DNA from: Solirubrobacterales bacterium
Lineage (GTDB): Bacteria > Actinomycetota > Thermoleophilia > Solirubrobacterales > Solirubrobacteraceae
Assembly: GCA_016215085.1 (NCBI GenBank)
Contig: JACRMD010000293.1
Coordinates: forward strand, 1 to 5,586
Reading direction: 5' to 3'
Length of the DNA stretch: 5,586 nt
Positions within the stretch are counted from its first letter, which is position 1. Each line of letters opens with the position of its first letter. Position numbers and translations under genes: made by a program. The notes under the pieces were generated by a model. It worked only from the letters and a program-made list of their open reading frames with translations. It was not told the DNA's origin and did not search any database. This document shows positions 1 through 5,586 of the stretch, in pieces.

Positions 1-29
1 GCGCCGAGCTGGCCGTCGCCCGCGGGTCG

Positions 30-770
30 ATGGCCCCGCCCGCGGACGCGCCCGCCGGCGAGGCCGCCGCGGCGGCCCCGCCGCGCATCTCGGCCGGCCG
101 CCGCGCGTGGCGCGGCGTGCTCGTCGCCGGCCTGGTCGGCGGCGTCCTGCTGGTGGCCGACGGCGTGCTGACGATCGCCTGGCAGGAGCCCGTCACGGCG
201 TTCCTGCAGGACCGCGCGCAGACGGGGCTCGGCGACGACCTGCAGGCGCTCGAGGACGAGTTCGCCGCCGCGCCCGCGGTCGCCCGCGAGACCGAGCGCC
301 GGCGGATGCGCCGCCAGGCGTCGGCGCTGCTGCGCAACCGCGACCCGGGCGAGGCGCTGGGCCGCCTGGAGATCCCGCGCATGGGCCTGAGGTCGGTCGT
401 CGTGCAGAGCACGCAGGCCGGCGCGCTGCGCAAGGGGCCGGGCCACTACGCGGGCACCGTGCTGCCGGGGATGGCGGGCACCGTCGGCATCGCCGGGCAC
501 CGCACGACCTACGGCGCGCCGTTCCGCGACATCGACGACCTTCGCCGCGGCTCGGAGATCCGGCTGCGCATGCCCTACGGCACGTTCACCTACAAGGTGG
601 CGAGCACGCGCATCACGACGCCCGACGACGCCTCCTCCCTGCGCTCGCGGGCGGGCAGCGACCGGCTGGTGCTGACCGCCTGCCACCCGCTCTACAGCGC
701 GGCCAAGCGGATCGTCGTCACGGCGACCCTGCAGCGCTCGGCGCCGCCGGGTGCTGCGACGCCCAGCTGA
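30..770 (+). CDS. Class E-type sortase (membrane-anchored transpeptidase)
   Basis: Sortases are extracytoplasmic cysteine transpeptidases that cleave a C-terminal sorting signal and attach the protein to the cell wall. The 246-residue product has an Ala/Pro-rich cytoplasmic start, one hydrophobic membrane segment at about residues 27-50, a charged, probably helical linker (about 55-110), then the sortase beta-barrel opening with LGRLEIPRMGL. The catalytic triad is visible: His157 in GIAGHRTTYGAPF, Cys218 in LTACHPLYS, and Arg227 nine residues later in AAKRIVV. The TxC-x-P-x-x-S...R-(I/L)-V arrangement resembles class E sortases of high-GC Gram-positives; the class is inferred, the fold is clear. 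No substrate with an LPXTG/LAXTG-like tail is visible here. The ATG at 30 is not preceded by a good ribosome binding site and the frame stays open to the left edge, so the true start may lie upstream. Its last 53 bp overlap the convergent GST-like gene. Confidence 0.9.
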   Translation: MAPPADAPAGEAAAAAPPRISAGRRAWRGVLVAGLVGGVLLVADGVLTIAWQEPVTAFLQDRAQTGLGDDLQALEDEFAAAPAVARETERRRMRRQASALLRNRDPGEALGRLEIPRMGLRSVVVQSTQAGALRKGPGHYAGTVLPGMAGTVGIAGHRTTYGAPFRDIDDLRRGSEIRLRMPYGTFTYKVASTRITTPDDASSLRSRAGSDRLVLTACHPLYSAAKRIVVTATLQRSAPPGAATPS

Positions 771-1017
771 CGATCTCCTCGCTGCCGGCGATCGCGGTGC
801 CGTCGTCGAGCTCGAGCGCCGGCACCCTCGACTGCCCGGTCAGCGCCTTCACCCGTCGCCGCCCCGGCGTGAGGTTGAACGGGACGTCGGGGAGGAACCC
901 CGCGCCCATCGCGTGCCCGACCTCGACGTCGTGTCCGGCGGCCTTCAGCGCGTCGTAGGCCTTGCCGCACGGGTGTCCGGGCCCGCCGCGCGTCGTGTAG
1001 CAGACGTAGAGCTTCAT
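718..1017 (-). CDS. GST N-terminal/glutaredoxin-like thioredoxin-fold protein
   Basis: A 99-residue protein that reads as a single thioredoxin-fold domain. It begins with the strand MKLYVCYTT, carries the cysteines Cys6 and Cys17 (the latter in GHPCGKAYDAL), then the second strand HDVEV, the RVPALELDDG segment with the probable cis-proline Pro66, and a GSEEIVSWA helix start near residue 78. The VP-x-L...DDG...GSEEI pattern is typical of GST_N and glutaredoxin domains. There is no CxxC and no C-terminal GST helical domain, so it is not a complete glutathione transferase, and substrate and redox role are unknown. Actinobacteria mostly use mycothiol instead of glutathione, so the GST label describes the fold only. 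The ATG lies in an ATGA overlap with the stop of the upstream methyltransferase, and a GGGG run sits just before it, indicating translational coupling. The 3' end overlaps the sortase gene antisense. Confidence 0.82.
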   Translation of the reverse strand: MKLYVCYTTRGGPGHPCGKAYDALKAAGHDVEVGHAMGAGFLPDVPFNLTPGRRRVKALTGQSRVPALELDDGTAIAGSEEIVSWASQHPAAPSAAGSP

Positions 1018-1913
1018 GGCCCCGCAGCATCGCGGGCGCGGCCGGGCCCCGCAAGGCGCCGCTCCATCACCGCGACGGCGTCGGCGCTCTCGTCCACGAG
1101 GACGTAGCGGCGGCCGAGGTCGCGGGCCACCGCGCCGAGCGTCCCCGAGCCGGCGAAGAAGTCCAGGCACCACCCGCCGGGCCGCGAGGACGCGGCGACC
1201 ATCCGCCGCACGATGCCCTCGGGCTTCTGGGTCGGGTAGCCCGTGCGCTCGGCGCCGCGGGTCGGCACGATCGTGTGCCACCAGACGTCGGTCGGCCGCT
1301 TGCCCCGCGCCCGCTGCTCGGCGGTGACCAGGCCGGGCGCCATGTAGGGCTCGCGCTCCACCTCCGCGTCGTCGAACCAGTAGCCGGCAGGGTCCTTGAC
1401 GTAGACGAGGATCACGTCGTGCTTGGCCGGCCACCGGCGGCGGGGCTTGGCGCCGTAGTCGTAGGCCCAGACGAGCTCGTTGAGGAAGCAGGCGCGGCCG
1501 AACAGGCGGTCCAGCAGCACCTTGACGTAGTGGCTCTCGCGCGGGTCGAGGTGCACGTAGAGCGTGCCGTGGTCGGCGAGCAGGCGGCGCGCCTGCACCA
1601 GGCGCGGCTCCAGGAACGCCGGCAGGTCGTCGTGGGCGTCGGCGTACGACAGGCGCGCGAGCTCCTCGGTGCGGTAGCGCCGCCCGCCGAAGCCCGTCCG
1701 CGTGCCCGCCTCGGCGTCGGCCACGACACGCAGCGTGCGCCGCTCCTGCGTGCGGCCGGTGCCGAACGGCGGGTCGATGTACACCACGTCGAAGGCGCCG
1801 TCTGGCAGCAGCGGGAGCACGGCGAGGTTCTCGCCGTGGATGACGAGGTCGTCGTCGAGGGCCGGCGGCGCGGCGGGGTCGCGGAGGACGCGCACGGCGG
1901 GCGAATGTGCCAC
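1014..1913 (-). CDS. Beta-class site-specific DNA methyltransferase (N6_N4_Mtase family)
   Basis: Transfers a methyl group from S-adenosylmethionine to an exocyclic amino group in DNA. In the 299-residue form starting at GTG 1913, the catalytic motif IV is DPPF (47-50, in YIDPPFGTG). It is followed by TLYVHLD and an RRRWPAKHDVILVY segment as in Mod-type enzymes, a short variable region likely to be the target recognition domain, motif X YPTQKPE (226-232) and the SAM-binding motif I LDFFAGSGT (250-258). Motif IV before motif I defines the beta class. DPPF, not SPPY, favours N6-adenine over N4-cytosine, but this is not certain. No restriction enzyme, Res helicase or specificity subunit is in view, so it is an orphan in this window. 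The start is uncertain: a GTG at 1895 gives 293 residues, neither has a clear Shine-Dalgarno, and the frame has no upstream stop for kilobases. It is the first gene of a two-gene unit with the GST-like protein. Confidence 0.9.
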   Translation of the reverse strand: MAHSPAVRVLRDPAAPPALDDDLVIHGENLAVLPLLPDGAFDVVYIDPPFGTGRTQERRTLRVVADAEAGTRTGFGGRRYRTEELARLSYADAHDDLPAFLEPRLVQARRLLADHGTLYVHLDPRESHYVKVLLDRLFGRACFLNELVWAYDYGAKPRRRWPAKHDVILVYVKDPAGYWFDDAEVEREPYMAPGLVTAEQRARGKRPTDVWWHTIVPTRGAERTGYPTQKPEGIVRRMVAASSRPGGWCLDFFAGSGTLGAVARDLGRRYVLVDESADAVAVMERRLAGPGRARDAAGP

Positions 1914-1925
1914 GGTGCCCGGACG
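1914..1925. other. 12-bp divergent intergenic gap
   Basis: This is all that separates the chosen GTG start of the methyltransferase (minus strand, 1913) from the chosen ATG of the wall hydrolase (plus strand, 1926). It is too short for a promoter, so promoters for both genes must lie inside the opposite coding regions, or one of the starts is wrong (the alternative methyltransferase GTG at 1895 widens the gap to 30 bp). I see no convincing -10/-35 pair. A weak GGA lies four bases upstream of ATG 1926. Confidence 0.5.
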
Positions 1926-3251
1926 ATGCGGCGCCGGCCCCTCCCTGCCCTGCTCGCGCTCGTCGCCGTCGCCGCGGTCGTCCTCTGGCTGCTCGCCCGC
2001 GGCGAGGACGAGCAGCCCGGCCGCCTCGCCGAGAAGGCGGGCGGCGTCTCGGCCTACGACGCGGGACAGCAGCAGGAGTTCGAGGAGCGGGCGGCGGCCG
2101 GCCTCGCGCACCCGCTGTTCGAGAAGTCGCCGGGCGGGGCGCTGGCCACCGCGCGGCGGGTCGCCGCCCTGCGCCCGCTGGTGGAGCGGGCGGCCGGCGA
2201 CGCCTGGGACCCCGACGTCCTGGAGGGCATCGTCTTCCTCGAGAGCGCGGGCCGCCCGGACGCGACCGCCTCCGACGACCTCGAGGGCGCGGCCGGGCTG
2301 ACGCAGATCCTCGCCCAGACGGGATCGGGCCTGCTGGACATGCGCGTCGACGTCGCGGCGTCCAAGCGGTACACGCGGCGGCTCGCGCGCGCGACGAGCC
2401 CGAGGCGCCGGGCCGCGCTGCTGGCCGCGCGCCGGCGCGTCGACGAGCGCTTCGACCCGGCCAAGGCGCTGGCCGCCACCGTCCGCTACCTCGAGTTCGC
2501 CAAGGGCGAGCTGGGCCGCGACGACCTCGCCGTCGTCAGCTACCACATGGGCGTCGGCAACCTCCAGCGCGCGCTGCGCGCCTACGGCGACGAGGACGTC
2601 CCCTACGCGCAGCTGTACTTCGACAGCTCGCCCGCCGAGCACGAGGCGGCGTGGCGCGTGCTGTCCTCGCTGGGCGACGACTCCTCCACCTACCTGTGGC
2701 GCATCCGGGCGGCCCAGGGGATCATGGAGCAGTTCCGCAAGGACCCGGCCAAGCTCGCCGAGCGCCAGCGGCTGCACGCGGCGGCGCCGTCGGCCGAGCA
2801 GGTGCTGCGCCCGCCGGGCACGCCGCGGTTCGCCGAGCCCGCCGACCTGCGCACCGAGGACCTCGCCGTGGTCGAGGGCCGGGGGCTGCGGCTGTCGCGC
2901 ACGCTCGCCGCCGCCCCGGCGGGCAACCGGGCGCTGCGGCCGGCCGCGCTCGCGGTGCTGCGCGACCTCGCCGCGGGTGTCGCGGAGGTCTCCGGCACCG
3001 GCCCGCTGACGGTGACGGCCGCCTCCCGCGACGTGCGCAGCGAGGACGAGGACCCGCGCTTCGACGTCGAGGCGCCGCCCTCGATGCACACGACGGGCTA
3101 CGCGTTCGACCTCAGCCGCCGGTACCGCTCGCCGGCGCAGGCGCGGGCGCTGCAGTTCTGGCTGGACCGGCTCACGGCGCTCGACGTCATCGCCTGGGTC
3201 CGCGAGCCGGCCCACATCCACGTCACCGTCGGGCCGCGCGCCGAGGGCTAG
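1926..3251 (+). CDS. Membrane-anchored lytic transglycosylase with C-terminal M15-like peptidase domain
   Basis: A 441-residue predicted cell-wall hydrolase. Residues 1-25 are RRR plus a hydrophobic stretch without a lipobox cysteine, so probably a signal anchor placing the rest outside the membrane. The SLT domain (about 85-225) has the catalytic Glu106 in IVFLESAGRPDA, then EGAAGLTQIL, a FDPAKALAATVRYL helix and SYHMGVGNL (205-213), the counterparts of the SLT ES, GLMQI and AYNAGPG motifs. SLT enzymes cleave the MurNAc-GlcNAc bond of peptidoglycan. The C-terminal part (about 310-437) ends in SMHTTGYAFDL (His388, Asp395) and REPAHIHV (Glu427, His430), matching the SxHxxGxAxD and ExxH zinc and catalytic residues of M15/VanY-type DD-peptidases (also seen in DUF5715-like proteins). 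ATG 1926 is chosen because it directly precedes the Arg-rich signal anchor; an in-frame ATG at 1905 would run into the divergent methyltransferase start. The stop overlaps the transketolase stop. Confidence 0.88.
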   Translation: MRRRPLPALLALVAVAAVVLWLLARGEDEQPGRLAEKAGGVSAYDAGQQQEFEERAAAGLAHPLFEKSPGGALATARRVAALRPLVERAAGDAWDPDVLEGIVFLESAGRPDATASDDLEGAAGLTQILAQTGSGLLDMRVDVAASKRYTRRLARATSPRRRAALLAARRRVDERFDPAKALAATVRYLEFAKGELGRDDLAVVSYHMGVGNLQRALRAYGDEDVPYAQLYFDSSPAEHEAAWRVLSSLGDDSSTYLWRIRAAQGIMEQFRKDPAKLAERQRLHAAAPSAEQVLRPPGTPRFAEPADLRTEDLAVVEGRGLRLSRTLAAAPAGNRALRPAALAVLRDLAAGVAEVSGTGPLTVTAASRDVRSEDEDPRFDVEAPPSMHTTGYAFDLSRRYRSPAQARALQFWLDRLTALDVIAWVREPAHIHVTVGPRAEG

Positions 3252-5272
3252 GAGACGGCGCCCAGCAGCTCCTGCGCGACCTGCGCCACGTGCTCGCCCG
3301 TGATGCCGAGCTTCTCGAGCACCTCGGCGCCGGGCGCGCTGGCGCCGAAGCGGTCGATCGAGACCGAGCGGTCGACCCACCGCTCCCAGCCCATCGAGAC
3401 CGCGGCCTCCACCGACACGCTCGGGATGGTCGGGGGCAGCACGTCGTCGCGGTACTCGTCGTCCTGGGCGGCAAAGAGCTCCCACGACGGCATCGAGACG
3501 ACCCGCGCCTGGACACCCTGCTGCGCGAGCAGGTCGGCGCCCTCGAGCGCGGTGTGCACCTCGGCGCCGGTGCCGACCAGCACGACCTGCGGCTCGCCGT
3601 CGGCCTCGCGCAGGACGTAGGCGCCGCGGCCGACGCCGTCGCGGTCGACGTCGGCGAGGACCGGGAGGTCCTGGCGCGAGAGCGCCATGGCCGCGGGGCC
3701 CTCGAGGTCCTCGACGACGACCCGCCAGGCCTCCGCGGTCTCGTTGGCGTCGGCGGGGCGGATGACCGTGAGGTTGGGGATCGCGCGCAGCGCGGCGAGG
3801 TGCTCGACCGGCTGGTGGGTCGGGCCGTCCTCGCCCAGCGCGACCGAGTCGTGCGTGTAGACCCACGCCACGCGCAGGCCGGTCAGCGCGCTCAGGCGCA
3901 CCGCGCCGCGCATGTAGTCGGCGAACTGCAGGAACGTCGAGCCGTAGGGCCGCACGATGCCGCCGTGCGCGGCGAGGCCGTTGACGGCGCCGCCCATCCC
4001 GTGCTCGCGCACGCCGAAGAAGACGTTGCGCCCGGCGTGCGCCTTCGTGTAGCGCTCGGCGTCGCCGCCCGGGAACTCGGTCTTCGTGGACTCCGACAGG
4101 TCGGCCGCACCGCCGACCATCGTCGGGACGAACTCCGACATCGCCGCCATGGCCTTCTGGCCGGCCGAGCGCGTGGCGAGCTTGTCCTTCTCCCAGTCGA
4201 TGGAGCGCAGGGCCTCCTTGAGGCCGGGCAGCGGGCGGCCGCCGTAGGAGCCGCCCTCCCACGCGAGGTCCCACTCCTCGGCCTGGTGCTCGTTGCGGCG
4301 GCGCCACGCCTCGACGCGCTCGCGCCACTCGCCGTTGAGCCCGCCGCCGCGCGCGGCCTGGTCCATGTGCTCGCGCACCGCGTCGGGGACGAGGAAGTGC
4401 TCGTCGGGATCCCACCCGAGCGCCTCCTTGGCGGCGCGGACCTCGTCCTCGCCCAGCGGCGAGCCGTGCGCCTTGCTCGTGCCCTGCTTGTTCGGGGCCG
4501 GGTAGCCGATGATCGACTTCACGCGGATGAGCGTCGGCTTGGTGTCCTCGCGCTTGCCCTCGGTGATCGCGGCCTCGAGTGCGACGAGGTCGTTGGCGTC
4601 GTGGACCTCGAGCACGTGCCACCCGTAGGCCTCGAAGCGCTTGGTGACGTCCTCGGTGTCGAAGCTCAGCGAGGTCGGGCCGTCGAGCGAGATCGAGTTG
4701 TCGTCGTACAGGTAGACGATGCGGCCGAGGCCGAGCTGGCCGGCCAGCGACGCCGCCTCGGAGGCGATGCCCTCCATGAGGTCGCCGTCGGAGACGATCC
4801 CGAAGACGTGGTGGTTCATGACGTCGCGCCCGTAGCGCTCGCGCAGGAAGCGCTCGGCGAGCGCCATGCCGACGCCGTTGGCGAAGCCCTGGCCCAGCGG
4901 CCCGGTCGTGACCTCGACGCCCGGCGTGACGTGGACGCGGTCGCGCTCGGGGTGGCCCGGCGTGAGCGAGCCCCACTGGCGGAAGCTCTTGAGCTCCTCG
5001 AGCGGCAGGTCGTAGCCCGTGAGGTGCAGGGCGCTGTAGAGGAGCATCGACCCGTGGCCGGCGCTGAGGACGAAGCGGTCGCGGTCGGGCCAGTCGGGGT
5101 CCTTCGGGTCGTGGCGCATGACCTTGGCGAACAGGACGTACGCGGCGGGGGCCATCGCCATCGGCATGCCGGGGTGGCCGGAGTTCGCCTGCTGCACGGC
5201 GTCCATCGACAGCGTGCGGATGGTGTCGACGGACAGCTGCTCGACGGTGCGCGTCGCGGTGGCGGCTTCCAT
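3248..5272 (-). CDS. tkt: Transketolase
   Basis: Cytoplasmic thiamine diphosphate (ThDP)- and Mg-dependent enzyme that moves two-carbon units between ketose and aldose phosphates in the non-oxidative pentose phosphate pathway. The 674-residue length is normal for the family. The N-terminal ThDP domain shows SGHPGMP (31-37, His33), GSLTPGHPE, TTGPLGQG, and the Mg/diphosphate motif SDGDLMEG...YDDN with Asp162 and Asn192. The pyrimidine domain (about 360-525) has REHGM with the cofactor-activating Glu423, RPYGSTFLQF, and THDSVALGEDGPTHQPVEH (His474, His486). The C-terminal domain is complete, with VLVGTGAEVHTA and DRFGASAPG. SDGD where many have GDGD, and REHGM where REHAM is usual, look like family variation. 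ATG 5272 is preferred; a GTG at 5281 would add three residues. It lies 23 bp after a PASTA gene on the same strand, so they may be co-transcribed. No transaldolase or zwf is in view. Confidence 0.98.
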   Translation of the reverse strand: MEAATATRTVEQLSVDTIRTLSMDAVQQANSGHPGMPMAMAPAAYVLFAKVMRHDPKDPDWPDRDRFVLSAGHGSMLLYSALHLTGYDLPLEELKSFRQWGSLTPGHPERDRVHVTPGVEVTTGPLGQGFANGVGMALAERFLRERYGRDVMNHHVFGIVSDGDLMEGIASEAASLAGQLGLGRIVYLYDDNSISLDGPTSLSFDTEDVTKRFEAYGWHVLEVHDANDLVALEAAITEGKREDTKPTLIRVKSIIGYPAPNKQGTSKAHGSPLGEDEVRAAKEALGWDPDEHFLVPDAVREHMDQAARGGGLNGEWRERVEAWRRRNEHQAEEWDLAWEGGSYGGRPLPGLKEALRSIDWEKDKLATRSAGQKAMAAMSEFVPTMVGGAADLSESTKTEFPGGDAERYTKAHAGRNVFFGVREHGMGGAVNGLAAHGGIVRPYGSTFLQFADYMRGAVRLSALTGLRVAWVYTHDSVALGEDGPTHQPVEHLAALRAIPNLTVIRPADANETAEAWRVVVEDLEGPAAMALSRQDLPVLADVDRDGVGRGAYVLREADGEPQVVLVGTGAEVHTALEGADLLAQQGVQARVVSMPSWELFAAQDDEYRDDVLPPTIPSVSVEAAVSMGWERWVDRSVSIDRFGASAPGAEVLEKLGITGEHVAQVAQELLGAVS

Positions 5273-5295
5273 GCGCCACACGCTACCCGGCAGGC

Positions 5296-5586
5296 CTAGC
5301 GGCGCACCGTGACGGCCACCCGTGCACCGGCCTTCAGCCGCGCGCCGGGCGTCGCGCCCTGGCGCAGCACGCGGCCGCGGCGGCCCTTGCGCGACCGTCT
5401 GCGCGTGACCTTGCCCAGCGTGCAGCGGGCGCGGGACAGCGCGCGCCGCGCGCCGGTGACCGTCAGGCCCGACAGGCGCGGCACGACGCAGCGCCGGGGC
5501 GCGGGGCGCGGCGCCTTCGACGTGCCCGTCGCGGGCGCGACGGGCGCCGCCGCGGGCGGCTGCTGCTGCTCGGCGGGCGGGTCCGC
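5296..5586 (-). CDS. PASTA-domain protein, C-terminal part (5' end outside window)
   Basis: Only the last 96 codons are present; the frame stays open to the right edge, so an apparent GTG start at 5484 is internal. The visible part has a Pro/Ala/Gln-rich linker (about 30 residues, including QQQ and PAAAPVAPATG) and then one PASTA domain of about 62 residues, CVVPRLSGLTVTGARRAL, followed by CTLGKV, a very basic RRRSRKGRRGR segment, VLRQGATPGARLKAGARV and VTVRR. The VP-x-L-x-G...A-x-x-x-L...C-x-LG-x-V...Q-x-P-x-x-G pattern is diagnostic. PASTA domains sit on the outside of the cell and can bind peptidoglycan stem peptides or beta-lactams; they occur on penicillin-binding proteins, Ser/Thr kinases and other secreted proteins. 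Which type this is cannot be told without the missing N-terminus. The two cysteines (in RRCVVP and ARCTLG) could form a disulfide. There is no sorting signal at the end. Upstream of and co-oriented with tkt. Confidence 0.8.
   Translation of the reverse strand, partial: ADPPAEQQQPPAAAPVAPATGTSKAPRPAPRRCVVPRLSGLTVTGARRALSRARCTLGKVTRRRSRKGRRGRVLRQGATPGARLKAGARVAVTVRR
5524..5545. repeat. Perfect 9-bp inverted repeat, 4-nt loop
   Basis: The arms gcccgtcgc (5524-5532) and gcgacgggc (5537-5545) are perfect reverse complements around the loop gggc. The element falls inside the coding sequence for the Pro/Ala-rich linker of the PASTA protein (encoding APVAPATG), has no T-run, and is best explained by low-complexity GC-rich codons. 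A functional mRNA hairpin cannot be excluded but is not supported by anything else. Confidence 0.5.

Noticed and set aside
718..1913. Possible restriction-modification or phage-defence island
   Set aside because: No endonuclease, helicase, integrase, tRNA or compositional break accompanies the methyltransferase; base composition matches the neighbours.
1275..1925. Upstream in-frame extension of the plus-strand wall hydrolase
   Set aside because: This part is antisense to the methyltransferase. The signal-anchor start at 1926 fits an exported enzyme, and an extension would bury the membrane segment internally.
1014..5279. A single very long minus-strand open frame of about 1421 codons containing the methyltransferase at its end
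   Set aside because: Only the last ~300 codons show a protein family. The rest is antisense to the hydrolase and out of frame with transketolase, and translates to Arg/Ala/Gly-rich low-complexity sequence; stop-free frames are expected at this GC content. It is not a fusion protein.
1907..5299. A plus-strand open frame of about 1130 codons
   Set aside because: It is out of frame with the clear SLT/M15 gene and then antisense to transketolase. The translation has no recognisable motif and is a GC-driven shadow.
5524..5545. Inverted repeat considered as a terminator
   Set aside because: It lies within the PASTA coding frame, is followed by no T-run on either strand, and the low-complexity codons explain it.
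5561..5572. Short CAG-type trinucleotide run (minus strand) encoding QQQ
   Set aside because: Only three to four units; too short to call a repeat tract or a phase-variation site.

Overview
The window is very GC-rich, densely coded DNA with strong G/C bias at third codon positions. Together with the class E-type sortase, the PASTA protein and the actinobacterial-style transketolase, this points to a high-GC actinobacterium. My best guess is the Thermoleophilia/Solirubrobacterales group, but that is inference from style and gene families, not from a marker gene.

Layout, left to right: (1) a plus-strand membrane-anchored sortase (30-770); (2) a minus-strand two-gene unit, transcribed right to left, made of a beta-class DNA methyltransferase (1014-1913) followed by a small thioredoxin-fold GST_N/glutaredoxin-like protein (718-1017), joined by an ATGA start/stop overlap; (3) a plus-strand membrane-anchored cell-wall hydrolase combining an SLT lytic transglycosylase domain with a C-terminal M15-like zinc peptidase domain (1926-3251); (4) a minus-strand unit made of the 3' end of a PASTA-domain protein (running off the right edge to 5296) and, 23 bp downstream, a full-length transketolase (3248-5272). 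There is no gene-free stretch over 30 bp. Two convergent gene pairs overlap: by 53 bp (sortase against the GST-like gene) and by a shared 4-bp CTAG that supplies both stop codons (hydrolase against transketolase). The one divergent pair is separated by only about 12 bp.

Functionally, three of the six genes concern the cell envelope (sortase, dual-domain murein hydrolase, PASTA protein, which could bind peptidoglycan). Transketolase is central pentose phosphate metabolism. The methyltransferase is an orphan here, with no restriction gene in view. I see no RNA gene, CRISPR array, insertion sequence or convincing terminator. I do not find a clear undescribed system. The points most worth a second look are the two-activity wall hydrolase and the conserved-looking coupling of an orphan methyltransferase with a GST_N-like protein.
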